Below are positions 14,696-15,274 of a stretch of 15,274 bases of DNA, in pieces. The position numbers were made by a program, and so were the translations under genes. The notes beneath the pieces were generated by a model. That model had not been told where the DNA came from and made no database searches. It saw only the letters and a program-made list of their open reading frames with translations. Source of the stretch: Acidobacteriota bacterium (lineage in GTDB: Bacteria > Acidobacteriota > Terriglobia > Terriglobales > Acidobacteriaceae); the NCBI GenBank assembly GCA_021780095.1, contig JAJXZK010000394.1:1-15274 (forward strand). Reading direction: 5' to 3'. Numbering within the stretch: position 1 is the stretch's first letter; the number at the start of each line of letters is the position of its first letter.

Positions 14696-15274
14696 TTAAT
14701 GGCTCGACAGGGCAATTCCAGACGCAAAGGCACAGGCTCCACACGGAATTGCTTGAGTTAGGTTGGTCGCCGTGCCGTTCTTCCAGTAGGTCACCGCGAA
14801 GTTGCCCGGCACGTTGGACGTATCCCCCGTCACGTAGACATTGCCACTGCCGTCAACAGCGATGGCGGTCGCATACGAATCCGACGATCCGTCGGTCAGG
14901 TTGATCGGCGTGCCGTTCTTCCAGTAGGTCGCTATCGCGGTGCCGGTTGGGGTGGATGTATTGCCCGCCACGTAGATATTTCCGCTGCTGTCGATCGCGA
15001 TTGCTCCGGCATTCGCAGCTGACGATCCGTCGGTAAGGTTGGTGGCCGTACCATTCTTCCAATAGGTCGCTACGTTTTGGTATCCAGCGGCGCCGAATGA
15101 GACGGTTGTAGTACCCGCCAAGTAGACATTCCCGCTGCTGTCGATCGCGATGCCGTTGACTGAGGTATTCGTGGTTCCGTCGGCCAGCGTGGTGGCCGTG
15201 CCGTTCTTCCAGTAGGTAGCTATTATGTCGCCCCGTTCGTTGTATATATAGCCCACCATGTAGATATTGCCGCC
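14696..15274 (-). CDS. YWKNGT-repeat beta-propeller protein, C-terminal fragment (5' end outside window)
   Basis: The frame enters from the right edge and ends with TAA at 14696, giving 192 visible residues of a longer protein. It consists of four repeats of 46 to 50 residues. Each has (A/V)TYWKNGT, a stretch like NLTDGSS, and IA(I/V)D(S)SGN(V/I)YVAG. This resembles NHL/SBBP-type propeller repeats of secreted bacterial proteins. The last unit departs from the pattern (QAIPCGACAFASG) and stops soon after, with two Cys not found in the others. The start, any signal peptide and other domains lie outside, so export and function are inferred only from the repeat type. Confidence 0.8.
   Translation of the reverse strand, partial: GGNIYMVGYIYNERGDIIATYWKNGTATTLADGTTNTSVNGIAIDSSGNVYLAGTTTVSFGAAGYQNVATYWKNGTATNLTDGSSAANAGAIAIDSSGNIYVAGNTSTPTGTAIATYWKNGTPINLTDGSSDSYATAIAVDGSGNVYVTGDTSNVPGNFAVTYWKNGTATNLTQAIPCGACAFASGIALSSH
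14772..15217 (-). repeat. Tandem repeats inside the YWKNGT protein
   Basis: GTGCCGTTCTTCCAGTAGGT occurs at 14772, 14910 and 15198, with a three-mismatch copy at 15048. The spacings are 138, 138 and 150 bp, all multiples of three, matching 46-, 46- and 50-residue protein units. Confidence 0.85.

Noticed and set aside
14772..15217. Regularly spaced repeats as a CRISPR array
   Set aside because: Spacings are multiples of three (138, 138, 150 bp), the intervening DNA is homologous, and the whole is an open coding frame.

Overview
The window looks like chromosomal DNA from an acidobacterium, most likely class Terriglobia (Koribacter or Terriglobus type). This is inferred from gene content, not from a database match. 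The DNA is moderately GC-rich. The genes present are a futalosine-route menaquinone enzyme (MqnE), complex I subunit NuoB, an EF-G paralogue and the lipid A enzyme LpxD, so the organism is Gram-negative with lipid A and uses menaquinone. Around them lie many secreted proteins: Asp-box and YWKNGT-type propellers, an OmpA-like protein with Ig/PKD repeats, and a small lipoprotein. That mixture is common in soil Acidobacteriota. I saw no tRNA, rRNA, CRISPR array, insertion sequence or phage gene.

Layout. 1-216 (-) is the start of an exported protein cut by the window edge. It shares a divergent promoter region with 450-2525 (+), a 691-residue secreted Gln/Ala/Pro-rich protein of unknown function that carries a tandem 13-residue duplication. 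This converges on mqnE (2550-3692, -). A gene-poor stretch follows; within it, 3891-4106 (-) is a likely overlooked small Cys/His protein. 4321-4887 (+) encodes an exported protein that may have a thioredoxin fold. It converges on a minus-strand pair: a secreted ten-Asp-box propeller (5471-7486) followed after 20 bp by a GNAT acetyltransferase (4968-5450). Upstream is an OmpA-like envelope protein (7669-9486, -) with a convincing intrinsic terminator. Its upstream region holds two identical 8-mers 24 bp apart around AGCGCT palindromes.

nuoB (9794-10372, -) stands alone without nuoA or nuoC. About 620 bp separate it from the divergently oriented EF-G paralogue (10996-13143, +). That gap holds no intact gene, but it may contain a frameshifted remnant on the minus strand. 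EF-G, lpxD (13172-14194, +) and a small lipoprotein (14272-14664, +) run in the same direction. lpxD and the lipoprotein each have a TACANT hexamer exactly 6 nt before the ATG, the geometry expected for leaderless transcription. The window ends in a minus-strand repeat protein (14696-15274) cut by the right edge.

No multi-gene novel system stands out. The best leads are the divergently promoted secreted 691-residue protein with a selectively maintained internal duplication, the small CxxC/H/C protein, the EF-G paralogue with an altered guanine-specificity motif (NAMD instead of NKxD), and the possible leaderless starts. Housekeeping calls (mqnE, nuoB, EF-G, lpxD) are secure. The secreted proteins are described by architecture only.
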